A stretch of DNA of 64,000 nt from Coptis chinensis (lineage: Eukaryota > Streptophyta > Magnoliopsida > Ranunculales > Ranunculaceae). The position numbers and the translations under genes are program-made. Below are positions 46,186 to 56,747 of this stretch, piece after piece; the stretch's first letter is position 1; each line of letters starts with the position of its first letter. Below the pieces are notes generated by a model, which made no database searches, was not told the DNA's origin, and was given only the letters and a program-made list of their open reading frames with translations. The stretch covers positions 88,999,501 to 89,063,500 of the forward strand of contig CM027378.1 in the NCBI GenBank assembly GCA_015680905.1, in the 5' to 3' direction.

Positions 46186-46419
46186 ATATTTTATTCACCT
46201 TTGCATTGCACAGTTTCACCTTATTTTTCACCGTTTTGGTGAAAAGAAGGTGAATAAGTGCTGAGGTGGCGGTGATAAGGGGGGAATTATATTCACCTGC
46301 ATTGCAAATGCTCTAAACTTGAATTTAAATGAGTCGATTCGATTTAATCATAACACTAAATATTGCAAATAAAAAAAGAAAATATTACACCATATTCAAC
46401 GATAATATATATAGATTTA

Positions 46420-48063
46420 TGATAAGTGCATAAATATTACATTATTCACGCCCAATTTTATATTAGTCAGTTTGTTTATTTTATTTGTTTGATTTAGTTA
46501 GTACATTTTCGGTGATTTTACAGGAATTGGAGTTATTGATTAAAAGTGCTGAAACTATCGAGATTCGGGATGTTAGCACCTGATCATTAGTAGCGAAACA
46601 AGGCTATAGACTATGGATATGAATATTTGGTAAATGCACGTGAAGACAAAATAAAAAATGAAGAAAGCTATTGAGTAGCCCGTGAACAGTACAAACTTGT
46701 GAGCTATGGGCCAATGTCTAAACTCACGTGACTAAACCAAAAGAGATGTTAGTATTTTGGACCCACTCAAATAGAAGCCCATGTGCACCAATACCCATTT
46801 TTTTAGCACCAGCCCATATCCATACCAAAGCCCATATACACTAAAGCCCACTCCCACCATAATGGCTAGCTATCGGGCCACCGGATCAGTTCTTAAGACT
46901 CCTTCCTTCACCATCGCGAACATACTCCAAAACCCCTTTAATTCTGGTGATCAAATCAAACACCCGAACCAACCAAGCCAAACCATCTACCATTCACCCT
47001 ATACATCCAAGACCACCTAATCACTATCAATTATTCTTTATTTCGATGGTTCATGACCCAACAGGAAACAAAAGACCGACTTCCACTCAAATGGATCGAA
47101 AATGGAAACTCTCACGACCGAATCAGAAGTTTTCTAATTCCATTCGGAATCAAAGACGGCCCGAATAAAACCTCTATATAGACCAGAGAAACGGAGAGGA
47201 AGAAGGGAACATAGAACACAATAGCCTCCATAACCGAACCAAAGAATAGGAAGTAAGAAAGGGAGGATCGATTGGAGATGCATAGAAGCCGAACTTGCTG
47301 TCGACATGAGTTTTTCTACACTTCAATTTAATTTTATTTCAATCATTATGTGTAACTAAACTCTGTCTAGGACTCTAATGAAATTTTAGATTACTATTTG
47401 TATATTGGGATTGATTTTGATGATTTCCAATTGGTTTAATATCGTTCTATTTTTCTAAGTTCGCAATTTGGTAGCAAGAATTTATCTTTCATATAGTATG
47501 TCACGCATGCGATATAGTTCGATATTCGTCGCTATTGATTAAACCTATTTTAATTGTTTGTATCAAGTTTAGATATTACTCGTGCCGTAAAAAGACGAGT
47601 AATCTTTTGAGTTTGATCATTAGTGCTGAACTTTTAGAAGATACATGTTTAGTTAAGAGTTATCACGATCATATCATCAAGAAAGCAATTGATTCTCATC
47701 GATAATGCTCCTTGTATAAAATCTGGAATATTGAAATTGATTTTATAAATACAAACTGGGGTCTAAGGTGGATTCAACAGTCCTAGAATTCTCTTCCCAT
47801 TTGATAAAACCCAATTATTTAGTTTATAGTTTTCGTAGTTTAAATAGTTTAGTGAGTAGTTAATTCCAACTTTCTCTAAAATACCATTGTTCGCATTAGG
47901 ATAAGTAATAAGTTAGTACTCAGTTGTTCTAAGTAGCAGTCCTTGTAGGATCGACCTCGTTCTTACACACCTATTACAATAGACCTCGTGTGCTTGCGAG
48001 TATTAGTATTATTATTATAGGATTTAATTAGTCTATTTATTTACACTGGTTAAATTCCTATCA
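46420..48063 (+). mobile_element. 5' LTR of element 3 (1644 bp)
   Basis: TATA box (TATATA) at 47175-47180 within CCTCTATATAGACC. Ends CCTATCA. Highly similar to the 3' LTR with scattered substitutions, so insertion is fairly recent. Confidence 0.92.
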
Positions 48064-48069
48064 AGTTTT

Positions 48070-48087
48070 TAGCGCCGTTGCCGGGGA
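48070..48087 (+). promoter_or_regulatory. primer binding site, tRNA-Asp type (element 3)
   Basis: TAGCGCCGTTGCCGGGGA differs in one base (A for G at position 2) from the complement of the plant tRNA-Asp 3' end, TGGCGCCGTTGCCGGGGA. It lies 6 bases after the LTR. tRNA-Asp priming is usual for Athila. Confidence 0.85.
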
Positions 48088-48658
48088 TTGTAGTGGTACA
48101 ATTGAGTGTTAAAATTTTATTTATCGTGATTCGTAGTTTAAGTTTAGTCGTAGTTTTATTATTTATTTGTTTTTGCGTCTAATTGTTATTTGCACAGGCA
48201 GTAAGCAAAGAATTTTTCTTACAAAGCTGATAGTCGTGACTTTCTTGTGGATTTTTGGGAAGTTGCTTGTTTGTCGTCACCCGGCGTCGCAAGTAGCCCT
48301 CGAAGGCTCACGTCGGAGGGACGTCTCTTTTTTTTGTGGGCTTGGACTTTGTTTGTTTGTTTGTGTATTTTGCTTGTTTTTATTGTTTCTTGCATTTAGG
48401 AAGATTAATTCACATTTGACCAGCCTTAGGCATCTTGCATTAAGACAGGTTTAGCCCGCTCACTAGGAAAGCCCTTTTGACACGTGGATCGAGTGACGGT
48501 GCTTTTGCACAAGAACTGGGAATCGTGTTATTTGGGTTTAGGAGCAAATATATTAAACAAGTTTTAAAATTCAATCTGGGTTGAAATTTTTGTTTGGTAT
48601 TGTTTGTGTGTGAATTGTCTACATTTTTTATTAGAGTCTTAGGTTTTAGAAGTAGTTT
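48088..48658 (+). other. untranslated leader of element 3
   Basis: No gene. GC-richer island CACCCGGCGTCGCAAG...GGCTCACGTCGGAGGG at 48278-48322 could fold; its function is unknown. Confidence 0.5.
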
Positions 48659-50103
48659 ATGGTAGTAACTAGGTCTGATAACACACCTGTTACACCGTTT
48701 GATCCTGAGATTGAACACACTCTTCTTAGAAGAAATAGACACCTCGAGTTAGAGGTACCCGTAACTATTGTTGGCAATACACCAATTTTTGCTGACATGG
48801 AGGGTAATAACAATAATGTGGTTGCCCAAGTACCTAGATCTATTAAGGAATATATATATCCTACTAGGACAACCCGACCATCTTGCATCGTTCCCCCTGC
48901 AACCAATGCTAATTACTTTGAGATGAAGCCCAATCTGCTGGGGCTCCTTCCTAAGTTTAGGGGAACGGATAAGGAAGATCCATATCTTCATGTAAGGGAA
49001 TTTGAGGATATTTGTGGGACTATTAAGCTTCAACAGTTTAGTGACGAAGCTATAAATTTAAATTATTCCCATTTTCTCTTAAAGAAAAAGTCAAGAGTTG
49101 GTTTCACACTCTCCCATCGAATTCCATAACGGGATGGGAAAAGTTATGCATTATGTTTTTAAATAACTTTTTCCCTAATCATAAGGCGAATGCTTTCAGA
49201 AAAGACTTGTCATCTTTTTGCCAAATTGATGGAGAGTCATTACGGAAGTGTATGGGGAGGTTTAAGAACATGCTCTTGCAGTGTCCTAACCATGGCCTAG
49301 AAAAAGGTAGGTTGGTGCAGATTCTCTATGAGGGTCTTGATTTTAACTCTAAGGCTATGATTGAGACCATGAGTGCTGGAGATTTCTGTGATAAAACTGT
49401 AGATGGAGTGTGGACCTTTTTAGAAAAAGTCTCTGAAAAGGTCCAGCAATGGGAAACTAGTCGGGAGTCTAAGAAATTGGCTAGTAGTACTACATATAAG
49501 GGTTTGTTCCACGTTGACAAGGAACTTGACACGAACGCTAGGATGACCACTTTAATTAGAAGAGTTGAAGCGCTCGAGCTGGAAAAAGAGGCAAACTCTC
49601 TAGCTCCGGTTAACAATGTGGAAGTCCCTGGGTGTATGTTGTATGAAAGTCTTGATCACATTATAGATCATTGTCGTGGCATTAATGCACAAGTCAATGC
49701 TTTTAATTCGTACCAAAAGCCAGTTAATAATCCTTATTCTAACACGTATAACCCTAGATGGCGTAACCACCCTAATTTATCTTGGTCTAAAGGTATACAT
49801 CAGGGAGGGCCCGTGGGTAACTCAAACCCGGTGCAGCAGTATGCACCCTAACCACCGAAACTTCCACCTTTAGAGGAAACCCTTGCCCAGTTAGCACAAT
49901 CATTGACCAAGTTGGAAATTCAAATGGGTCAGATTGCTAGTAATTTAAATGAGAGTGAGAAGGGTAAGTTTCCTAGTCAACCAGCAGCTAACCTAAGGGG
50001 TCAATTTGAAATAGGTTATAAATCAACATAATACCATAACCAGGAGCAAGCCAAGTCTATCACTGTTCTTAGGAGTGGAAAATATGTAGATAATAGGGTT
50101 GAG
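48659..50103 (+). pseudogene. Athila gag (element 3)
   Basis: Starts ATG 48659 (MVVTRSDNTPVTPFD). The gag core includes LPKFRGTDKEDPYLHVREFE (about 48955), FPFSLKEKVKSWF in the +1 frame after a one-base loss near 49061, then NNFFPNHKANAFRKDLSSFCQ, LRKCMGRFKNMLLQCPNHGL and LVQILYEGLDFNSKAMIE (to 49370). A Cys/His segment CMLYESLDHIIDHC (49633-49674) is a knuckle-like box, followed by an Asn/Pro-rich NPYSNTYNPRWRNHPNLSW stretch. In-frame stops at 49850 (Gln CAA to TAA likely) and about 50030. Closely related to the gag of element 2. Confidence 0.82.
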
Positions 50104-51492
50104 ATGCCTAAAAGCACTGAGGTCAGATCTGATCCTATAGAGTGTGAGCAAGAGGAGAGTGATGTGAGTGAATCGGATAGTCATAATACTTCTAAGAAGG
50201 GTGTAGAACCTCCTACTGCTATGGAGACTAACCATATGTCATCTTATATACCTAAAGCTCCTTTTCTAGAAAGGTTGCTTCTGGCTAAGAAAGGAACACA
50301 ATCTAATGAAATTTTGGATGTTTTTAAAAAGGTTCAAATAAATATTCCTTTTCTTGAGGCTATTAAGCAAGTTCCTGCCTATGCCAAGTTCTTAAAAGAT
50401 TTGTGTACTGTGAAACGTAAGATGCATGTGCAGAAGAGAGCTTTTCTTACAGAGCAAGTCAGCTCAATCATTCAATACAAAACTCCTCCTAAGTTTAAGG
50501 ATCCAGGTTGTCCCACCATTTCGTGTGTTATAGGAAGCTATAGGATAGAGCAAACTTTAGTTGATTTGGGAGTGAGTGTGAATTTACTCTCTTATTCTGT
50601 TTATGTGCAATTAGGATTGGGAGAGCTTAAGTCTACTCCAATAACACTACAACTTGCTGATAGATCTATTAAAATCCCTCGTGGTGTTGTTGAAGATGTT
50701 TTGATTCAAGTGGACAAATTCTATTTTCCAGTGGACTTTGTGGTTCTTGATACTCAACCTATCCAAAATTCTAAAGGAAATATTCCTTTGATTCTTGGTA
50801 GGCCATTTTTTGCTACAGCTAATGCCATTATAAATTGTAGGAATGGGGTTATGAAAATTTCTTTTGGTAATATGACAGTCGAGCTTAATGTTTTTGATGT
50901 GAGCAAACAACTTGGAGAGTTAGAGAATATATATAAGGTTAATATGGTCGAGACTGCTAGCAAACAATTAAGCACTAATAATGACGATAGTTCGATTTTG
51001 GATGATGATTTTTGGTTGTCTGATAGTGATGATGATGATGTACTAAAAGCAGTGGTGTATACTCTATCTGATGAACTCTCTCTTGATAGTACTCTTGAAG
51101 TTAACTCTTCATGTCCTAATTCCATTGTCCCTCTCTCTAGTACTTCCACTCCATATTTTGACCCTAGCTGTGTTGTTGTAGTGAATGACTTTCATGAGAA
51201 ATTTCCTAAGGATTATTTTAAGTTGTTAGAGAAAAATAAACAATTACTTGAGGAAAATGAGAAGTTGTCTGACAGGATGCTATATCTTGAGAGTGAAAAC
51301 ATTGTTTTGAGTTCTCACGCTAATGAGACGATGTGTGTTGCTAATAAATTAAAAGCGGAGAAAGAATCTCTTAGTGATATGAATAAATCTTTGGAAAGTG
51401 AGTTTCGCATGATTAAGAAAAGTCAAAAGGATATTGAAACTGTGCTTGATCTTTTAAAGAAGAATATGGACCCCCAATATAACATTTCCTGA
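50104..51492 (+). CDS. Athila protease fused to a coiled-coil segment (element 3)
   Basis: Open for 462 codons. Linker, then KAPFLERLLLAKKG and the IPFLEAIKQVPAYAKFLKDL block (50350-50410). The retropepsin site reads LVDLGVSVNLLSY at 50560-50598: the catalytic Asp is kept, but the Ala of DLGAS is Val, as from a GCG to GTG change. Also VDFVVLDTQ and IPLILGRPFFATANAII (50780-50835). From about 51180 the protein is a long coiled coil (LLEKNKQLLEENEKLSDRML and on to LDLLKKNMD) in place of the RT linker of elements 1 and 2. No RT follows. A protease that may be weakened; the new C-terminus suggests a recombined or captured segment. Confidence 0.8.
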   Translation: MPKSTEVRSDPIECEQEESDVSESDSHNTSKKGVEPPTAMETNHMSSYIPKAPFLERLLLAKKGTQSNEILDVFKKVQINIPFLEAIKQVPAYAKFLKDLCTVKRKMHVQKRAFLTEQVSSIIQYKTPPKFKDPGCPTISCVIGSYRIEQTLVDLGVSVNLLSYSVYVQLGLGELKSTPITLQLADRSIKIPRGVVEDVLIQVDKFYFPVDFVVLDTQPIQNSKGNIPLILGRPFFATANAIINCRNGVMKISFGNMTVELNVFDVSKQLGELENIYKVNMVETASKQLSTNNDDSSILDDDFWLSDSDDDDVLKAVVYTLSDELSLDSTLEVNSSCPNSIVPLSSTSTPYFDPSCVVVVNDFHEKFPKDYFKLLEKNKQLLEENEKLSDRMLYLESENIVLSSHANETMCVANKLKAEKESLSDMNKSLESEFRMIKKSQKDIETVLDLLKKNMDPQYNIS

Positions 51493-51514
51493 TCTTTGTA
51501 GTGGTGCTATAAAT

Positions 51515-52020
51515 TTGAATGTTGAGGAGTGTCCACATGCTTGTGCTAATCTTGCTATGTGTTCTACTTTAGTTGCATCTTCGTTAGAACCAGGGTGTAT
51601 ACCAGCTAATGTCCCTTCCACCTCTTATGTTGATCATACTAGGCCACCTATTCTTTGTTATTATTGTGGAGGTGTAGGTCATATTAAGTATCATTGTTAT
51701 GTTAGGAAAACCAATTTTCAAGTTTGGCATAAGTCTACTAGTCATGACCACTCGGTATCATTTTTGAACCAGGTTCCACAATCATGTGCTCCATCTCATA
51801 ACCATGCTAATGATGTTGTTATATCTATAGTCTATCTAATAGACCTATGAGATGTGATTATAATTTGCCTAGGAATCATAGTAAGGTAATGGGAGTGAAA
51901 TATAAACATACACAACCTAGATACCATTTAGCTAAGGTTCGTGCTATTTGGGTAAGGAAAGATGATTTGAAAGTGTTACCTGATTTACGAAGATCTGATG
52001 ACATTATTACTATTTCTTAG
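51515..52020 (+). pseudogene. CCHC zinc-knuckle segment (element 3)
   Basis: After the protease/coiled-coil frame closes at 51492, another frame runs MNVEECPHACANLAMC and holds a clear CCHC knuckle, CYYCGGVGHIKYHC (about 51656-51697; C-x2-C-x4-H-x4-C). One base out of frame it continues to IWVRKDDLKVLPDLRRSDD and a TAG at 52018-52020. Coiled coil plus CCHC plus a WVxKxD-type segment is common in plant gag-like proteins. It probably was one ORF with the preceding frame before small indels. Nucleic-acid binding is inferred from the knuckle. Confidence 0.6.
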
Positions 52021-52809
52021 CTGCCTGGTCTCATGTTTACTTACCGTTCCTTGCATTTGCATATCTTATTAAGTGATACATGGTTGGGTGTGTTTTATTT
52101 CAGTTTGGGGGTGGCAATTTCTACATTGAACATTGCATGATCTTTTGCTTGAGATTGGAATACTTGACTATAATCTGGTTGAAATCTGAGTGGTATCTGC
52201 TGAGTTATGACAGGTTTTATATTTATGAAATATTGAAAATACATAGTAGACTCTGTCAAAAAATTTCCAGAAAAGCCACGTGTCATAACATTTGTCTGAA
52301 GCCAACAATGGATTTTTCTCTAAAAAAATTTTATGTCACAGAAAAAGGCTAAAGCACGGGTCGCGCCTTATGCAAGGCAAAACTGAGCGCGTGCACGCTC
52401 AGGCTTCTAGTCAGAAAAAAAAAACTGATTTCACTGCTGTTGATGACTCCAACTCATAGCACTGATCAGTTGTGTGAAGCATTCGTCTGCTAGAGACGTT
52501 AACTGTAGCGCTTGTGGGAGGCAACCCATGTTTTTATTTTTGTTGTGTCATGTGCACATATCTCATGCATTCCACTTTAGCACCCCTTTGGAGACGTGTA
52601 ACTCTATGGAATGAGATACGTGACACATTGTAGTCGTCGTAGTACATTGGTTCCTTTTTCTATATTACCACTATTCTATCTTTAGTAAGGTACTAATTTC
52701 TACAAGTGACTCGAGTTTTATTTTTCATTCATGGAGCTATTGGTAACTTCTTTCCTTATTCTTTTACTTGTCCATGTGTTTAATTTTTGGAATTGAGGAT
52801 CTATGTCAA
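52021..52809 (+). other. noncoding region after gag-protease (element 3)
   Basis: No gene. A TTTGGGGGTGG run at 52103-52113 lacks the AGGA hairpin. Region 52340-52520 contains GC-rich text (GCGCGTGCACGC) and a GGGAGGCAACCCATG stretch, elsewhere typical of Athila post-pol spacers. Position and text suggest that the pol region was deleted between gag-protease and this spacer. Confidence 0.5.
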
Positions 52810-52845
52810 CATTGAGGATAATGCCTAAAATAAGTTTGGGGGTGG
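52810..52845 (+). promoter_or_regulatory. AGGA hairpin plus internal polypurine tract, element 3
   Basis: Stem CATTG (52810-52814), loop AGGA, stem TAATG (52819-52823) closed by a G-T wobble pair, then TTTGGGGGTGG at 52835-52845. The weakest of the hairpins but a third independent stem sequence. Confidence 0.5.
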
Positions 52846-54295
52846 GAACAAAATGTTTTGTTTAGCGAAAAATAAAACTTATTTATGCTATGCACTTAGG
52901 GGGTAGTGGTACTGTTTCCTTTTCTATGATGATTATAGCCTAGAAGTCTCAGTTAGCATTTGAATTAAGAGTAGTTATTAGAAACTTAGGTTAATATATG
53001 GGTAATAGTCTCTGCATCTTTTCATAAATATCGTGCATGAACATCATGGTTATATTTGGCAGTACTTTTCTGAGACCTAGGTTAGAGTGCTTAATTTTTA
53101 TATCTTGTGAGAATCTAGCCTAAAAGCCTCATACGAATTAATATCTGAGTGATGACACAAGGGAGAATTTAATTCCGAGTAGATAAAACACATGTCCACT
53201 TGCTTGATCACCATACCATATCCTAAAAGAGAATTTAGGCCATCTTTGGATCGATATAGCCAGAAATTCAAACCTAAAGAATATTTTTTCCGCTAGTCGC
53301 CCCACTGAGCTTTTCATTAGCCTTTTCATAAACCACACATTCTTTACCCTTTATAAAAGCAAAATAAAAATAAAAATAACCTACCCATTCAAGTAAGTTT
53401 GAGATATAGGATGAAGTGAAGTGAAAGAGAAGAGAAAAACTTGTGCAGAAACAAATATTGGTTAGTTGCTTCAAAAGAAATAGAAAAGAAAATAAAGTTT
53501 TCAAAATAATAAAATAAAAAGTTAGAACTCCAAAAATAGAATCAAAGGAGTCAAAAGCCAAAACAAAAGGGCTAAGGATGAAAGCAAAAGTGTAGAAGCA
53601 AAAGCAAGAACAAGGTTTTCTCTAGTTACATAATTTGAAGACTTTATTTTCTCAGACTTGTCTATTTTGTTTATCCATTTCATTTATTCTTAAACTATCA
53701 CCTAAGCCATACATAACACCTAATAAAGACCTTTAGCTCAATTAGGAATAGGTTGGTGTGATAGTAAGTGGCAGATGTGTTTGATCGACCTCGACTCCTT
53801 TGGATGTCCTTGAGATTGAGAGGAAAATTGTGCCCACTACACACTGGAGTGAGCAAAACCTGAGTGGAAAAATTAGAGTATTTTTGTCTTGACACATTTG
53901 TGAGGACCAACTTAGGGACGCTATTCCAAAAGTTTCAGAAACGGACCTGCCATTGCATTTCATAGTATAGTTCATTGCGTGTTTATTTATTTTTAGATGA
54001 TTTGATTATTATACATGTATTAACTTAGGTTTTAAAATGAGTATTCTTTATTCCTTGCTAGTGAGATGTATAGACACCTGAGATTAAATAAAGGAAACAA
54101 TGTTGTTATTTCTTAGTCAGTATAGTATAGATGAAGTTTGTGAGTATCTTCTCTGAAAACTTTCACGAGACTAAACTAGTCCACTAGGGTAAACCTAGTG
54201 GTTTCAAAGGCTTGTTGCACATGCTAAGTGTAATCGTGGTTCCTACGAAAATGAGTTAAGAATTTTTTTATTTTTTGTTATTAGTTTAGTTTTAG
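52846..54295 (+). other. conserved noncoding module of element 3
   Basis: Matches the modules of elements 1 and 2 throughout, including TATGCACTTAG, GAGAATTTAGGCCAT and CGCTAGTCGCCCCACTGAG. Hairpin CCACTAGG/CCTAGTGG at 54181-54201 with loop GTAAA. No coding capacity; open frames on the minus strand are T-rich artefacts. Confidence 0.75.
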
Positions 54296-54334
54296 TTTTG
54301 CTCGAGGACTAGCAAAATGTAAGTTTGGGGGTAT
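54296..54334 (+). promoter_or_regulatory. AGGA hairpin plus terminal polypurine tract, element 3
   Basis: Stem TTTTGCTCG (54296-54304), loop AGGA, stem CTAGCAAAA (54309-54317) with one mismatch, then TTTGGGGGTAT at 54324-54334, immediately before the LTR. Confidence 0.75.
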
Positions 54335-54335
54335 T

Positions 54336-55971
54336 TGATAAGCGCATAAATATTACATTATTCACGCCCAATTTTAGTTTAGTTAGTTCGTTTATTTTAT
54401 TTGTTTGATTTAGTTAGTACATTTTCGGTGATTTTACAGGAATTGGAGTTATTGATTAAAAGTGCTGAAACTATCGAGATACGGATCTTAGCACCTGATA
54501 ATTAGTAGTGAAACAACGATATAGACTTGGGATATGAATATTTGGTAAATACACGTGAAGACGAAATAAAAGATGAAGAAAGCTATTAAGTAGCACGTGA
54601 ACAATACAAACTTGTGAGTTATGGGCCAACGTCTAAACTCACGTGACTAAACCAAAAGAGATGTTAGTATTTTGGACCCACTCAAATAAAAGCCCATGTG
54701 CACCAATACCCATTTTTTTAGCACCAGCCCATATCCATACCAAAGCCCATATACACTAAAGCCCATTCCCACCATAATGGCTAGCTACCGGACCACCAGA
54801 TCAGTCCTTAATTAAGACTCCTTCCTTCACCATCGCGAACAGACTCCAAAACCCCTTTAATTCCGGTGATCAAAGCAAACACCCGAACCAATCAAGCCAA
54901 ACCATCTACCATTCACCCCATACATCCAAGACCACCTAATCACTATCGATTATTCTTTATTTCGATGGTTCATGACCCAACAGGAAACAAAAGACCGACT
55001 TCCACTCAAATGGATCGAAAATGGTAACTCTCGCGATCGAATCAGAAGTTTTCTAATTCCATTCGAAATCAAAGACGGCCCGAATAAAACATCTATATAG
55101 ACTAGAGAAACGGAGAGGAAGAAGGGAACACAAAACACAACAGCCTCCATAACTGAACCAGAGAACAGGAAGTAAGAAAGGGAGGATCGATTGGAGACGC
55201 GCAGAAGCCGAACTTGCTGTCGACATGAGTTTTTCTACACTTAAATTTAATTTTATTTCAATCATTATGTGTAACTAAACTCTGTCTAGGACTCTAATGA
55301 AACTTTAGATTGTTGTTTGTATATTGGGATTGCTTTTGATGATTTTCAGTTGGTTTAATATCGTTCTATTTTTCTAAGTTCGCAATTTGGTAGCAAGAAT
55401 TTATCTTTCATATAATATGTCACGCATGCGATATAGTTCGATATTAAATTAAGCTATTGATTAAACCCCGCTTTTAATTGTTTGTATCAAGTTTAGATAT
55501 TACTCGTGCCATAAAAAGACGAGTAATCTTTTGAGTTTGATCAGTAGTGCTGAACTTTTAGAAGATACATGTTTAGTTAAGAGTTATCACGATCATATCA
55601 TCGAGAAAGCAATTGATTCTCATCGATAATGCTACTCGTATAAAATTTGGAATATTGAAATTGATTCTATAAATACAAACTGGGGACTAAGGTGGATTCA
55701 ACAGTCCTAGAATTCTCTTCCCATTTGATAAAACTCAATTATTTAGTTTATAGTTTTCATAGTTTAAATAGTTTAGTGAGTAGTTAATTCCAACTTTCTC
55801 TAAAACACCATTGTTTGCATTAGGATAAATAATAAGTTAGTACTCAATTGTTCTAAGTAGCAGTCCTTGTGGGATCGACCTTGTTCTTGCACACCTATTA
55901 CAATAGACCTCGTACGCTTGCGAGTATTAGTATTTTTATTATAGGATTTTAGGCTGGTTAAATTCCTATCA
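54336..55971 (+). mobile_element. 3' LTR of element 3 (1636 bp)
   Basis: TATA box at 55094-55099. Ends CCTATCA and is followed by the ATTTA duplication. Relative to the 5' LTR it has scattered substitutions and one deletion near the end (about 15 bases around 55950). Confidence 0.92.
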
Positions 55972-55989
55972 ATTTAACATAAATAACTT

Positions 55990-56688
55990 TAGAATGCAAT
56001 CCAGCTAGAGAGAACACAAAAGGCCTATTTTAGTTCTTGTTACTCTGTAAAATGTAGAATTCAAAGCATGCCTTATTTATTTTTGTTTCATCCAATCAAA
56101 CCCTTGAATACTGCTTTTTGTGATTATTGTATGAAGCATATACACCTCAACCACCTCACTAAGAATCTAAGACATGCACTACCACTACTTATTTTAAACC
56201 ATATGGCATGTGTTTACCTACGTGGCAAACGTCCTTTGGTAGGAGTCTCCACTTCATTCGTTTAATCGATAGGGCTAAAGCCCAATTTGCAATATCATAG
56301 ATCAATGTACATGCCCATTAACTCATGTGTCTAGGGCTGAACCCTAGCCACATGGCTTGCCACTTACGTACATTAATTTATGTCTAGATTCCTTTCATAT
56401 CAAAGATATAATCATCAATTAAGAGTCAGGTTCAATTACAATTACTTAAGATACAAGAATACTTGAGCTACAAGGACTCTCTATTTTATACTACCTATAT
56501 AAATACCAAACTATTTTTCATAAAGAACTACGTTCTTAAGACTTGATCCCATCGATAATTTGGGTACGTAGGCAACCGAAAGGTACAGTCTCGTCATTCA
56601 CTCAATCATCATCGCCTTTTTACTACTTTTCTATGTTCTTCGTCTCTTTCGTCACTACTTAATGTTTTGATCATATTTGGTTGAAACA
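55990..56688 (+). mobile_element. LTR (3' part) of a Tat-like gypsy element
   Basis: TATATAAATA box at 56496-56505, then the ACTACGTTCTTAAGACTTGATC...GGTACGTAGGCAACC block shared with the LTR near 27870, ending GTTGAAACA at 56688. The left edge was not found; 55990 is nominal. Confidence 0.55.
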
Positions 56689-56692
56689 TAAT

Positions 56693-56710
56693 TGGCGCCG
56701 TCTGCGGTTC
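56693..56710 (+). promoter_or_regulatory. primer binding site of the Tat-like element
   Basis: TGGCGCCGTCTGCGGTTC lies 4 bases after the LTR end. The first ten bases fit a tRNA 3' end; TGGCGCCGTCTG is the usual start in this lineage. Confidence 0.7.
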
Positions 56711-56747
56711 TTATTCAAAACCGACGATCACGTTCTACAAAAGTTAT

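Larger units (their letters stand above)
39168..46313. mobile_element. PIF/Harbinger element with plant-mobile-domain cargo
   Basis: Terminal repeats GAGCATTTGCAATG (39168-39181) and CATTGCAAATGCTC (46300-46313), flanked by TAA at 39165-39167 and 46314-46316, the standard PIF/Harbinger 3-bp target. It holds the two usual convergent genes, Myb-like ORF1 (+) and transposase (-), plus a third minus-strand gene of the plant mobile domain family at 43640-45972. Subterminal ~24-bp motifs occur at both ends and at 42975-43040. All three genes carry stops or frameshifts, so it is no longer autonomous. Confidence 0.9.
46420..55971 (+). mobile_element. Athila-type element 3, non-autonomous, complete (9.55 kb)
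   Basis: LTRs at 46420-48063 and 54336-55971, both TGATAAG...TATCA, flanked by ATTTA at 46415-46419 and 55972-55976. tRNA-Asp-type primer site right after the 5' LTR. The internal part has gag, protease, a coiled-coil/zinc-knuckle segment and then only noncoding DNA: no RT, RNase H or integrase. It shares the two hairpin-polypurine units and the noncoding module with elements 1 and 2. Mobilisation in trans is inferred. Confidence 0.93.

Noticed and set aside
48167..48454. 95-codon frame in the element 3 leader
   Set aside because: Hydrophobic Cys/Leu/Phe text from a T-rich leader, no conserved motif, upstream of the clear gag start.
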